Assembly (NCBI GenBank): GCA_900541045.1
Contig: UQID01000010.1
Span: 1 to 64,000 of the forward strand
Origin: an uncultured Collinsella sp.
GTDB lineage: Bacteria; Actinomycetota; Coriobacteriia; Coriobacteriales; Coriobacteriaceae
Reading direction: 5' to 3'
Length of the DNA stretch: 64,000 bases
The notes below the pieces were generated by a model. It was not told where the DNA came from, did not search any database, and saw only the letters and a list, made by a program, of their open reading frames with translations. A program made the translations under genes and the position numbers. Positions 56,360 to 64,000 of this stretch are shown here, one piece after another (position 1 is the stretch's first letter; each line of letters opens with the position of its first letter).

Positions 56360-56889
56360 AGCAGTCCACGCTCCAAAAGCATCTCGGCACAAAGGTAGGA
56401 AACGTCCTCGAAGGACTTGTTGCGAATATCAAGGGTAATATCGGCGGCCTGGCGATACAGCGGACGACGATGCTCAAACAGGCGCGCAGCATGCTCGGGC
56501 GAGCGGAAATCGGGCCGAGTATCGGAGCGGCGAATCTGGCGCAACGAATCCTCAAAGTCGCCTTCGAGGTACACGCAGGTACCCATCTCGTGCATCAGCT
56601 CAATGTTTACCGGCGTCTCGACGATGCCACCCCCGCACGATACCAACAGGCTGCGCTCGCTTTGAAGCGAACGGAGTGCCGAGGTCTCGAGCTCGCGAAA
56701 ACGATCCTCGCCTTCGGTCTTAAATATCTCGGTCACCGACTTGCCGCATCGACGCACAACCAAACGATCGGTATCGATGAATCGACGCTTGAACATAGTG
56801 CCCACGTTGCGCGCAAGCGTCGACTTGCCCGCGCCCAAAAAGCCGATAAAGAAGATATGGTCACAGCCGTGTTTGATGTGCTGGGACAT
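56356..56889 (-). CDS. aroK: Shikimate kinase
   Basis: 177 residues. IFFIGFLGAGKSTLARNVG (Walker A), RRFIDTDRLV (shikimate Asp), EDRFRELETSAL (FRxxE) and VSCGGGIVETP (GGG motif) are all present, with a RRPLYRQAAD lid region near residue 145. It phosphorylates shikimate in the aromatic amino acid pathway. The catalytic set looks intact even though its AroB-like neighbour is degenerate. A related small-molecule kinase activity is possible. It follows yqeG by eight bases. Confidence 0.88.
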   Translation of the reverse strand: MSQHIKHGCDHIFFIGFLGAGKSTLARNVGTMFKRRFIDTDRLVVRRCGKSVTEIFKTEGEDRFRELETSALRSLQSERSLLVSCGGGIVETPVNIELMHEMGTCVYLEGDFEDSLRQIRRSDTRPDFRSPEHAARLFEHRRPLYRQAADITLDIRNKSFEDVSYLCAEMLLERGLL

Positions 56890-56897
56890 GGCGAAAC

Positions 56898-57395
56898 CTA
56901 TTCCTCGCAGGGAAGGTCGCGCAGGGCCCGGCGCTCAAAGATACGGAAGATCTGCGTGTACCACAGGTCCTGGGTTGCCTGCGGCTTGACCAGAATGGTA
57001 TCGACGCCGGCAAAGTTACCGCTCCACACGTCCGTGTAAAGCTGATCGCCGATTAGCACGGCCTCGTTAGCCGTGGCCCCCAGGCGCTTAAGGCCCGCCT
57101 TCAAGGCAAACGGAGCGGGCTTCATGGCGTGGCTGATGGCCTCGAGCCCCAACTCGCGCGCCGATGCCATGACCTGGTCGCGATGCCAGTTGTTGGACAC
57201 CATGCACAGCTTAAAGCCCTTAGCATGGGCGGCCTCGAGCCAGGCGGAAACTGCAGCGGGTACCTGCTCGGTATCACGCGGCACCAGGGTGTTGTCGCGA
57301 TCGAGCAGAATGGCGCGCTTGCCGTCGGCCCAGAGGGTATCGAGGTCGATGCGATCGACCGAGGCAACATATCGTTTGGGGCTAAAAATCCTCAT
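56898..57395 (-). CDS. YqeG-family HAD phosphatase
   Basis: 165 residues from ATG 57395. Motif I AILLDRDNTLVPRD, motif II CMVSNNWH, the Lys in KPAPFALKAGL and motif IV LIGDQLYTDVWSGNFAG identify the HAD III-A YqeG group, related to mitochondrial phosphatidylglycerophosphatase PTPMT/GEP4. A role as phosphatidylglycerophosphate phosphatase is possible, but substrate is not proven for most members. It lies two bases after mltG and eight before aroK. Confidence 0.85.
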   Translation of the reverse strand: MRIFSPKRYVASVDRIDLDTLWADGKRAILLDRDNTLVPRDTEQVPAAVSAWLEAAHAKGFKLCMVSNNWHRDQVMASARELGLEAISHAMKPAPFALKAGLKRLGATANEAVLIGDQLYTDVWSGNFAGVDTILVKPQATQDLWYTQIFRIFERRALRDLPCEE

Positions 57396-57397
57396 GA

Positions 57398-58753
57398 TCA
57401 ATTCCAAGACTGTTGATGCTCTTCGTAGGTCTTCGAGAAATACTCCTCGTCCTGCGTAATGTAGAAATACAGGTCGTCGGAGTCGGTCGGCTCAAGGGTG
57501 GCCTTGAGCGCCTCGAGCGACGGAGAGCAAATGGGCGTGGGCGGGAGGCCCTCGTGCTTATAGGTGTTATAGGGGCTATCACTCTGCAGGTCGTCGGCGG
57601 TAACCTCGCCGCCGGTGACGTACATCATGGTCGCGTCGCTATTGAGGTAGCGCAGGCCATCGAGCTTGCCCGCCAGACGGTTGTAGAAGACTGAGGCCAC
57701 ATGCGCGCGCTGGTCGGCGTTGAGGCCCTCGCGCTCGACGATCGAGGCAAGGTTAACGATGTCGTAATCGGACATCTCCACGCCATAGCGCTCCTTGATC
57801 TTGGCCTCGCAGCTGGCAAAGTCAAGCGACTTATACTCGGCGTTGAACTGGTCAAGCATGGCGCGAATCACATCATCGGCGCTTGGGTCCTTACCCAGCG
57901 AATAGGTCTTGGGAAATAGGAAGCCCTCGAGCGAATCGTTCGCGGCGTCTTTAAGGAAAGCGTAATCATTCACATAATTGCTCGCCTTAGCCTGGTTAAG
58001 GAAGTCCTCCTTAGAAATGCTGTCGTACGCCTTGGCCACGCGGTCGGCGACCTGGTCAACCGTCAGACCCTCAGGGATAGTCAGCGCATCGGAGCCCGCA
58101 TTGGGGCCTTCCATGAGCTGCTGAACGACCTTGGTCGCGTCCATGAGCGTGGTGAACGAGTAGGTGCCAGGCTTAAGCGACATGTCGGCGTTGAGCTTTT
58201 TGACCGCCGCGTAATAATCCTTGGGATCTTCGACGATATGGTTCTCAGAGAGAATCGAAGCGATGGTGTCACCCGAAGCGCCATCGGGAATCGTGATAGT
58301 AACTTGCTGACCAGCAGCGACTTTCGCATCCTCACCGCCAAAGAAGCCCTTGACGGCCGGCACGACAAAGAAAACGATCGCGACAAGCGCAAGCACGGCG
58401 ACGACACCACCGATAATCATAGGCACCGGGGAGCTTTTCTTTTGGGCACCACGGCGGGCGTGCGTGTTATAGCTCGAGCGCGTGACCGGAGCAACGCCGT
58501 GCGAGTCATGAGCATGATGTGCGTGGGAGCGTGATTGCGGGGCTTGTCCCTGCGTGCGCTGGGCAGGAGTCTGTTGCTTAAAACGAGCGCCGCCAGCAGG
58601 CTGCGCGGGACGAGCGGCGGGCTGTTGAGCAGCACGCTGAGTAGGCTGGCCCGAACGCTGCGTCGGCTGCGCCGGGCGCTGACCAGGCTGAGCAGGACGC
58701 GGCGCGGGCCGCCGTGTACGATTCTGCTGGCGCGGATCGGAAGCGCTAGGCAT
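57398..58753 (-). CDS. mltG: Endolytic peptidoglycan transglycosylase MltG
   Basis: 451 residues. The first ~110 form a long Gln/Pro/Arg/Ala-rich cytoplasmic tail. A membrane helix at about 112-133 (IIGGVVAVLALVAIVFFVV) and the extracellular YceG domain follow. The domain shows TIPEGLTVDQVADRVA, ASIVEREG (catalytic Glu region), FYNRL and SPYNTYKHEGLPPTPICSP. It cuts nascent glycan strands to set their length. GAGGAGG lies six bases before ATG 58753, and the gene overlaps ruvX by 8 bases. The basic, proline-rich tail is longer than in most homologs. Confidence 0.92.
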   Translation of the reverse strand: MPSASDPRQQNRTRRPAPRPAQPGQRPAQPTQRSGQPTQRAAQQPAARPAQPAGGARFKQQTPAQRTQGQAPQSRSHAHHAHDSHGVAPVTRSSYNTHARRGAQKKSSPVPMIIGGVVAVLALVAIVFFVVPAVKGFFGGEDAKVAAGQQVTITIPDGASGDTIASILSENHIVEDPKDYYAAVKKLNADMSLKPGTYSFTTLMDATKVVQQLMEGPNAGSDALTIPEGLTVDQVADRVAKAYDSISKEDFLNQAKASNYVNDYAFLKDAANDSLEGFLFPKTYSLGKDPSADDVIRAMLDQFNAEYKSLDFASCEAKIKERYGVEMSDYDIVNLASIVEREGLNADQRAHVASVFYNRLAGKLDGLRYLNSDATMMYVTGGEVTADDLQSDSPYNTYKHEGLPPTPICSPSLEALKATLEPTDSDDLYFYITQDEEYFSKTYEEHQQSWN

Positions 58754-59174
58754 GCTGAACCTCCTCGTTTTTACGATCGAGCCATGTCTGCAAGAACAGG
58801 CTGGCTGCGACCATGTCAATCTTGCCCCTCATCTGCTTTTCGTTGAGCCCCTGCTCTCGCAGGATTCGCTTGGCCTCCTGCGAGGACAGACGCTCATCCT
58901 CAAACTCCAGCGGAAGTTCGAGCTCGTCGGCAATCTTTTGGGCCACGGCGGCAACGCGCTCGGCCTGGGGGCCGGGCTCACCGGCCATGGTCAAGGGACG
59001 TCCGCTTACCAGGATATCGGGCTCATAGTCCTCGACCAGGTAGCGAAACGTCTTTGCCATGCCAGTGACCTCGGCAGCAGGAAGCACCTTGACAGGCATC
59101 GCCATCTTGCCATCACGGCTCGAGACGGCAATGCCAATCCTGGTCTCCCCTATGTCCAGCGCGAGCGCGACCAC
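58746..59174 (-). CDS. ruvX: Holliday junction resolvase-like / pre-16S rRNA nuclease RuvX (YqgF)
   Basis: 142 residues. MVALALDIGETRIGIAVS contains the RNase H-fold Asp. VSGRPLTMAGEPG and FEDERLSS follow, and KIDMVAASLFLQ carries the last acidic site. YqgF trims pre-16S rRNA; earlier annotation as Holliday resolvase is less supported. It sits nine bases after alaS, the classic alaS-yqgF order of many Gram-positive bacteria. It overlaps mltG. Confidence 0.92.
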   Translation of the reverse strand: MVALALDIGETRIGIAVSSRDGKMAMPVKVLPAAEVTGMAKTFRYLVEDYEPDILVSGRPLTMAGEPGPQAERVAAVAQKIADELELPLEFEDERLSSQEAKRILREQGLNEKQMRGKIDMVAASLFLQTWLDRKNEEVQHA

Positions 59175-59183
59175 AGCGACTAC

Positions 59184-61841
59184 TTAGGCGCCGAGCGCGG
59201 TCTTGGCGGCCGCGAGGGCATCGGCGATACCGGCAGCGTTCTTGCCACCGGCCTGGGCCAAGTTGGGACGGCCGCCACCGCGACCATCGACCAGACCCGC
59301 GATCTGCTTGATCACGTTGCCGGCGTGGAAACCGGCCTTCACGGCGTCATCGGAGCCGGCGGCGAGCAGGGCCGGGGTGCCCTTCTCGGTCACGCTGGCA
59401 ACAACACAGGCAACGGGGCCGGCGACCTTCTGGTGCACGGTATCCCAAACGTTGCGCAGGTCGGCGGCCTCAAGGCCCTGGAGCTCAGCGACGACGAGCT
59501 TATAGCCGTCGAGCTCGACGGCACCCTCGATGGCGCTGGAGATAGCGTCGGAGGAGCCACCGGTCAGCGCCTTCTTGAGCTTGTTAGACGTCTCGCGCAG
59601 CTCGGCCTGCAGGTTCTCCACACGAGCGGGAACCTCGTCAACGCGGCACTTGAGCGCAGCGGCAGCGGCGTCAACGAGTGCCAGGCGGTCGGCCATGTAG
59701 TCGAGGGCGCCCTTAGAGGTAACGGCCTCGATACGGCGGACGTTCGAGCCCGTGGAGGACTCGGAGAAAATCTTGAATAGGCCGATCTCGGCAGTGTTGG
59801 CAGCATGCGTACCACCGCAGAGCTCGCGGGAGAACGGCTGGTCCTCGGCGCCCACGGAAACGACGCGGACGACGTCGCCATACTTCTCGCCAAACAGGGC
59901 GACGGCGCCGGCGGCCTTGGCCTCGTCGATGCCCATGACGCGGGTCACGACCGGCTTAGATGCAAAGATCTGCTGGTTCACCAGGTCCTCAACAGCCTTG
60001 AGCTGCTCGGAGGACAGGGCCTCAAAGTGCGTGAAGTCAAAGCGCAGGTGCTCGGGCGTCACCAGCGAGCCGGCCTGAGAGACATGCTCGCCCAGGACGT
60101 GCTTAAGCGCGGCGTCAAGCAGGTGGGTGGCGGTGTGGTTGCGGCGCAGGAAGCCACGGCGCTCGGCGTCGAGCGCGGCGGTCACGGTAGCACCGACGGT
60201 CAGCGTGCCCTCGGCGACGTGCGCAACGTGGGCATACAGGCCGTTGTGGTTCTTGGTATCGGAAACGGTCAGCGAAACGCCCTCGGCGGAAAGCTCGCCG
60301 GCATCGCCCTGCTGGCCGCCCATCTCGGCATAGAACGGGGTGCGGTCGAGCACAACCTCAACATCCTCGCCCGCCGCAGCGGACCCGACGGACTCGCCGT
60401 TGCGCACGATGGCCACAACCTTGGCGCCCTCGATGACGTCGTTGTCGTAGCCGTCAAACTCGGTCGCAGCGACCTTGTCCGAAAGCTCGACCCACACGTC
60501 GTTAAAGCTGCCCCAGGCGTCGCCCTTAGCACTGGCGCGAGCGCGGGCCTTCTGGTCCTCCATGCAGGCGGTGAAACCGTCCATGTCGACGTCGTGGCCA
60601 GCAGTGCCGGCAATCTCGACGGTCAGGTCGATGGGGAAACCAAAGGTGTCGTGCAGCTTAAAGGCAACATCGCCCGGAAGGACAGCGCCATCGGCGAGCG
60701 CGGCCAAGGCCTCGTCCAGGTAAACGCGGCCGTTGTCGAGCGTCGTGGAAAAGCGCTCCTCCTCAGAGGCGACGATGCCCTTGACGAGCGCGACGTTCTT
60801 GAGCAGCTCGGGATAGGCCTCGCCCATCTGAGCGTTGACCTCGTCGATGAACTTGGTCAGGAAGGCGCCCTCGATGCCCAGCAGGCGACCGTGGAACACG
60901 GCACGGCGGAGCAGGCGACGAAGGACGTACTCGCGACCCTCGTTACCGGGCAGGATGCCGTCAGAGATCATGAAGTCGACGGCACGGGAGTGGTCGGCGA
61001 TGATGCGCAGGGAGCGGCTGGCACCGGAGTAATCGTCGGCGTCATAGGTCTTAGCGCTGATCTCCTCGCCCAGCTTGATGAGGTGCTGCATCAAATCGCC
61101 GTCGTAGTTGGCGGTCTTGTGCTGCATGATGGCGGCCATGCGCTCCAGGCCCATGCCCGTATCGAGGTTGCGGTGCGGCAGCTCCGGCATGGAGCCGTCC
61201 TCCTGGCGGTCGTACTGGGTAAATACGAGGTTCCAGAACTCAAGGAAGCGGTCGCAGTCGCAGCCGGGTTTGCAGTCGGGGCTGCCGCAACCGACCTCCT
61301 CGCCCATGTCAAAGTAGATCTCGGAGCACGGACCGCAGGGGCCGGTGGGGCCGGCAGCCCAGAAGTTGTCATCCTCGCCCAGGCGGGAGATGTGGTCCTC
61401 GGCAACGCCCAGAGAACGCCACACGTCGTGGGTCTCGTCGTCCTCGGTAAAGACGGTAAAGTACAGGCGATCGAGCGGCAGCTTGAACTCCTTGGTGATA
61501 AGCTCGAAGGCCCAAGCGCAAGCCTGCTGCTTGGAGACGCCGCCAAAGGAGAAGTCACCGAGCATCTCGAAGAACGACAGGTGACGGCCGTCCTCGCCGA
61601 TGCAGTCGATGTCGTTGGTGCGGACACACTTCTGGCAGGAGATCGCGCCGATCTCCTTCATGGTCTTCTTGCCCTGGTAGTACTCCTTAAACTGGTTCAT
61701 GCCGGCGTTGGCAAGCAGCAGCGAGGGGTCGTCGGGAACAAGGGACGAAGAAGGATAGAGCTTAAGACCGCGCTCCTCAAAGAAGTTGAGGAACTTGGAG
61801 CGGATCTCGGCCGTAGTCATTGACGGGTAGTCAGCACTCAT
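59184..61841 (-). CDS. alaS: Alanyl-tRNA synthetase
   Basis: 885 residues. Class II motifs lie in the first ~250: EIRSKFLNFFEERG, DPSLLLANAGMNQFKEYY, GDFSFGGVSK and NLVFTQYDR. The tRNA-recognition domain follows. The editing domain has NHTATHLLDAALKHVLGEH (HxxxH) and RELCGGTHAANTAEIG (Cys/His). A C-Ala domain with coiled coil ends with VDGRGGGRPNLAQAGG. It charges tRNA-Ala; the GGC isoacceptor is in this window. GAGGAG precedes the ATG at 61841; ATG 61820 (MTTAEIRS) matches the more usual start. Confidence 0.95.
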   Translation of the reverse strand: MSADYPSMTTAEIRSKFLNFFEERGLKLYPSSSLVPDDPSLLLANAGMNQFKEYYQGKKTMKEIGAISCQKCVRTNDIDCIGEDGRHLSFFEMLGDFSFGGVSKQQACAWAFELITKEFKLPLDRLYFTVFTEDDETHDVWRSLGVAEDHISRLGEDDNFWAAGPTGPCGPCSEIYFDMGEEVGCGSPDCKPGCDCDRFLEFWNLVFTQYDRQEDGSMPELPHRNLDTGMGLERMAAIMQHKTANYDGDLMQHLIKLGEEISAKTYDADDYSGASRSLRIIADHSRAVDFMISDGILPGNEGREYVLRRLLRRAVFHGRLLGIEGAFLTKFIDEVNAQMGEAYPELLKNVALVKGIVASEEERFSTTLDNGRVYLDEALAALADGAVLPGDVAFKLHDTFGFPIDLTVEIAGTAGHDVDMDGFTACMEDQKARARASAKGDAWGSFNDVWVELSDKVAATEFDGYDNDVIEGAKVVAIVRNGESVGSAAAGEDVEVVLDRTPFYAEMGGQQGDAGELSAEGVSLTVSDTKNHNGLYAHVAHVAEGTLTVGATVTAALDAERRGFLRRNHTATHLLDAALKHVLGEHVSQAGSLVTPEHLRFDFTHFEALSSEQLKAVEDLVNQQIFASKPVVTRVMGIDEAKAAGAVALFGEKYGDVVRVVSVGAEDQPFSRELCGGTHAANTAEIGLFKIFSESSTGSNVRRIEAVTSKGALDYMADRLALVDAAAAALKCRVDEVPARVENLQAELRETSNKLKKALTGGSSDAISSAIEGAVELDGYKLVVAELQGLEAADLRNVWDTVHQKVAGPVACVVASVTEKGTPALLAAGSDDAVKAGFHAGNVIKQIAGLVDGRGGGRPNLAQAGGKNAAGIADALAAAKTALGA

Positions 61842-61887
61842 AGAGGGAATCTCCTCGGTTTCACATCGAAACAGTTCAAACGTAACG

Positions 61888-61915
61888 ATATTACCATCCC
61901 GCCGCGCAAGTGCAA
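61888..61915 (-). promoter_or_regulatory. alaS promoter
   Basis: On the minus strand TTGCAC (61915-61910) and TAATAT (61893-61888) are 16 bases apart, with TGG before the -10. The start of transcription would be near 61881, giving a ~40-base leader. No T-box or alanine-specific leader is evident. Confidence 0.55.
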
Positions 61916-61942
61916 AAAAGAGGGCCGACATAAAGCCGACCC
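61914..61942 (-). terminator. Intrinsic terminator just upstream of the alaS promoter
   Basis: An 8-bp stem (GGGTCGGC with GTCGGCCC, two G-U pairs in this orientation; 61922-61942) followed by TCTTTTTT on the minus strand. It would end transcripts arriving from the AI-2E transporter gene. Confidence 0.7.
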
Positions 61943-62035
61943 TACAGCGAAAGTGCACGTTATTTAGGAGTATGCGATGCTTTGAAAAAGGCTACTGTAT
62001 AATTACATATAAGATTCACCCGGAAGGAGCGATCG

Positions 62036-62275
62036 ATGAAAAGCAAACGATTTGTCCTGAATGCACTTCTGGTTGTAGCACTTTTAGCGCTTTTGGCTTT
62101 CTCCTGCTGGTACGCAAACCAACCAGCATTTGGCTACGTATTGTATGCAGTAATGTCCGGCGATAAAGCCTATTACACTCTACGCGCAATTGACGTTCTC
62201 TTTTTCTATGTAGCCGGCCCCTTATCAATCGCTTTGCTCGCGTTTCTTGTCATTTACAACTTCAAGAAACGCTAG
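62036..62275 (+). CDS. Small two-helix membrane protein, unknown function
   Basis: 79 residues. Two hydrophobic segments (about 9-28, LNALLVVALLALLAFSCWYA, and 52-74) flank a polar stretch with MSGDKAYYTL. The ends are basic (MKSKR and NFKKR). No family is recognised. AAGGAG is eight bases before the ATG, and a consensus TATAAT lies at 61998-62003, so expression is likely. The codon use is more AT-rich than the flanking genes. It is convergent with the AI-2E transporter gene, six bases apart, with no terminator between. Confidence 0.7.
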   Translation: MKSKRFVLNALLVVALLALLAFSCWYANQPAFGYVLYAVMSGDKAYYTLRAIDVLFFYVAGPLSIALLAFLVIYNFKKR

Positions 62276-62281
62276 CGGTGC

Positions 62282-63694
62282 CTATTTGGAATCCGAATCG
62301 TCCATGGAGCCGTCGATGCCGGTTTTGGTATCGTCGTCCGAGTTGGAGTCATCGTCCTTGGCGAAGGGATTCTTGAAAAAGCTCGTCGCGTCGGGCTGAA
62401 GACCCGAGAGCTTGATCCAGGGATTATCGAGCTCGGGTTTGGGCATGGCCTTTGCCTCGGGCGCGGTCTCGTTGCCGATGAGCTCAGACTCATAGATGAA
62501 CGTATCGTCCCCCAGCGCATCGTAGGCGGCGACCGGGTTGCCCTCGGCATCGCGATACGGCGTGCCCTTAAACACGGCGCCATCGTATGCCACGAGCTGG
62601 CGGCCGGTCTCGTTCTCAAAGTAGTAGACGAAAATGCCCTTGAGGGCCGCGCACAACGGGATGGCGATGACCATGCCGATGGGGCCCATGAGTGCCGAAC
62701 CAATAACGAGGGCCGTCAGACTCATGATGGGATGCACCTGCACCGAGCTCTGCATGACCTTAGGCGAAATGACGTTATCGGTGACGTTTTGGGCCACCAT
62801 GGTCACGATCAAGGTCCATAACGCCAGCATCGGGCTGAACATAAAGCCGAGCACCGTGGCGATCGCCGCGCTCACCCAGGGACCGACAACCGGAACCAAG
62901 TGCATGATGCCGGTAAAGATGGCCATGAGCGCCGCGTAGGGATGACCAATGAGCGTAAAGCCGATAAAGGCGAGGATGCCACCGCAGATGGACGTCACAA
63001 CCATGCCGCGCATATAACCGCCGACCGAGCGCGAAAGGATGGCAACCATAAAGCGGTACGAGGTCTCTTTTTCCTGTCCGATGATGGTACAGACCTCGTG
63101 GTGCATACGGGGATAATCGCAGGCAAGCCAGTAGGCAAGCACCAAACCCAGGAAGATTACGAACAGCTGCGAGGCCGTGTTGGTGATCAGCGGGAACACG
63201 CCGCGACCGAGCTCAGCGGCGATTTGCGATACGTACTTGGACGCCACAGTAACCAGCGAGGACAGATTATCGTCCAGGTACTCCTTGAGCGGCGTGTTGT
63301 TGAGCGTCTTAGCGTGCGAAATCATCTCGTTGAGATCACCGCCCGCAACGCGAAGCTGCTCAGGCAGACGGCTCAGGACTTCCATAATCTGACCGAGCAA
63401 AATAGGCGACAGGATGCAGACGACGCCGACGAGCACTGCCACAACCACGATCAGCGCGATGAGCGAACCGATGCCACGACCGACGCCGTGATGCTCGAGC
63501 CAGTTAGTGATCGGCGACATCACAAAAGCGATGATGGAACCGACAGCGAGAAACTCGATAACCGGCGCCAGGATACCCATAAGGTTAAAGATGACGGCGG
63601 CGATGACAATGCAGCCGACGACAGCCCAAATGCGAAGCGTCAGAATACGGCTATCGCGCAGCGTGCGGTCGGTTTGTTGGGGGTGCTCACTCAT
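62282..63694 (-). CDS. AI-2E family transporter (PerM/YdiK-like)
   Basis: 470 residues. About eight membrane helices span ~20-350, and the family signature region is visible as VFPLITNTASQLFVIFLGLVLAYW and LVPVVGPWVSAAIATVLGF. NVTDNVISPKVMQSSVQVHP holds the conserved Asn/Ser/Pro loop. Members have been linked to AI-2 export or Na+/H+ antiport, so the substrate is open. A ~100-residue acidic cytoplasmic tail, Asp/Ser/Asn rich, is unusual in length. Its ATG overlaps the sigma factor stop by four bases. Confidence 0.88.
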   Translation of the reverse strand: MSEHPQQTDRTLRDSRILTLRIWAVVGCIVIAAVIFNLMGILAPVIEFLAVGSIIAFVMSPITNWLEHHGVGRGIGSLIALIVVVAVLVGVVCILSPILLGQIMEVLSRLPEQLRVAGGDLNEMISHAKTLNNTPLKEYLDDNLSSLVTVASKYVSQIAAELGRGVFPLITNTASQLFVIFLGLVLAYWLACDYPRMHHEVCTIIGQEKETSYRFMVAILSRSVGGYMRGMVVTSICGGILAFIGFTLIGHPYAALMAIFTGIMHLVPVVGPWVSAAIATVLGFMFSPMLALWTLIVTMVAQNVTDNVISPKVMQSSVQVHPIMSLTALVIGSALMGPIGMVIAIPLCAALKGIFVYYFENETGRQLVAYDGAVFKGTPYRDAEGNPVAAYDALGDDTFIYESELIGNETAPEAKAMPKPELDNPWIKLSGLQPDATSFFKNPFAKDDDSNSDDDTKTGIDGSMDDSDSK

Positions 63695-64000
63695 GAACGA
63701 ACCATCACTCCGTCGGGGTCGATCTTGTCCTGAATCTTCTTCAGGGTACGTCGCAGCAGGCGCGAGACCTGCACCTGCGAGATACCCAGCTTCTTGGCGA
63801 TCTCGATCTGGGTCATGCCCTTCACAAAGCGCAACTCGATAACCTCACGCTCACGCGGCGAGAAATCGCGGATGGCTTCCTCGATCACCAGGCGGTCATC
63901 GGTAAAATCGAGCTCGTTGTCGTCATCGGCATAGCGGTCGAGAATCGAGGGGGCATCATCGGAATCGGACGCGCCAGGAGCCTCGATGGGCACCGAGGTA
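63691..64000 (-). CDS. RNA polymerase sigma factor, SigB/SigF type, 3' end only
   Basis: The last 102 codons of a sigma-70 family factor; the beginning is outside the window. It contains the end of the linker (SILDRYADDDNELD) and region 4 with REREVIELRFVKGMTQIEIAKKLGISQVQVSRLL, whose GISQVQVSR recognition helix is characteristic of the B/F/G alternative sigma group in Gram-positive and actinobacterial species. These direct stress or developmental promoters. It is directly coupled to the AI-2E family transporter gene by a four-base overlap. Confidence 0.88.
   Translation of the reverse strand, partial: TSVPIEAPGASDSDDAPSILDRYADDDNELDFTDDRLVIEEAIRDFSPREREVIELRFVKGMTQIEIAKKLGISQVQVSRLLRRTLKKIQDKIDPDGVMVRS

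Noticed and set aside
59805..61823. A 672-codon plus-strand frame opposite alaS
   Set aside because: Antisense of a complete alanyl-tRNA synthetase; no motifs or ribosome site.
61842..61990. T-box or alanine-responsive leader for alaS
   Set aside because: The terminator hairpin lies upstream of the best promoter, not between promoter and gene. No specifier loop or T-box sequence was found in the short leader.

Overview
The window is 64 kb of GC-rich, gene-dense bacterial chromosome. Gene content and style point to a Coriobacteriia gut actinobacterium, most likely Collinsella or a close relative. The pointers are a GlgC/GlgD glycogen operon, a SigF-type sigma factor with an LGISQVQVSRLLRR region 4, PTS-based sugar uptake, and high GC broken by AT-rich spots. 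The genus is an inference; there is no rRNA gene to confirm it.

Layout. 1-3 kb (minus strand): the promoter-proximal end of a surface-polysaccharide operon, with a NusG/LoaP-like antiterminator paralog, two polyprenyl-phosphate sugar transferases, a glycosyltransferase and the start of rmlA. 3.6-5.2 kb: tRNA-Ala(GGC), thiamine pyrophosphokinase and a HAD hydrolase. 5.5-18.7 kb (plus strand): a complete alpha-glucan block, glgB-glgP-glgC-glgD-glgA, then a GH13-GH77 fusion. GlgA and GlgB carry long Lys/Ala/Thr-rich, histone-H1-like tails. TGGTAAA half-sites lie upstream of glgB (shared with the divergent HAD gene) and upstream of the fusion. 18.8-20.1 kb: an FmdB zinc ribbon and an AT-rich membrane-anchored coiled-coil protein that looks acquired. 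20.3-27.5 kb (minus): gltX, priA, def, fmt, rsmB. 27.8-36.4 kb (plus): metK, serine dehydratase, an L,D-transpeptidase and a MacAB-like exporter. 36.5-40.4 kb (minus): TetR regulator, a flippase-like membrane protein whose frame continues past an amber stop, tRNA-Glu(CTC) and a CCA-adding enzyme. 40.5-48.5 kb: fructose PTS module (fruA, ptsH, ptsI, two fruK paralogs) with a divergent RpiR regulator. 48.7-61.8 kb (minus): a housekeeping run alaS-ruvX-mltG-yqeG-aroK-aroB-like-pepQ, then efp-asp23-nusB-xseB-tlyA-nadK-recN. The AroB homolog has lost its metal ligands. 61.9-64 kb: a small membrane protein gene, an AI-2E family transporter and the end of a sigma factor gene.

The most unusual non-coding content is a set of intergenic palindromic elements. 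Family 1 has three copies (22806-22942, 29238-29356, 44941-45069). Each has a conserved core with CACTTAATGTG at its centre. Each is enclosed by long, nearly perfect inverted arms whose sequence is completely different in every copy. Three other hairpin families are also present: TTGCGGTGAAATA (three copies), GGGGACAGACTTAAATG (one copy) and GGTTTACTACGA (two copies). These resemble REP/RAYT-type or structured-RNA repeats.

How the genes work together. The glg block makes glycogen from glucose-1-P (GlgC/D, GlgA, GlgB) and degrades or remodels it (GlgP, GH13-GH77 fusion). The PTS block brings in a ketohexose as its 1-phosphate and passes it to 1-phosphofructokinase. The minus-strand housekeeping runs supply translation, rRNA modification, cell-wall and repair functions.
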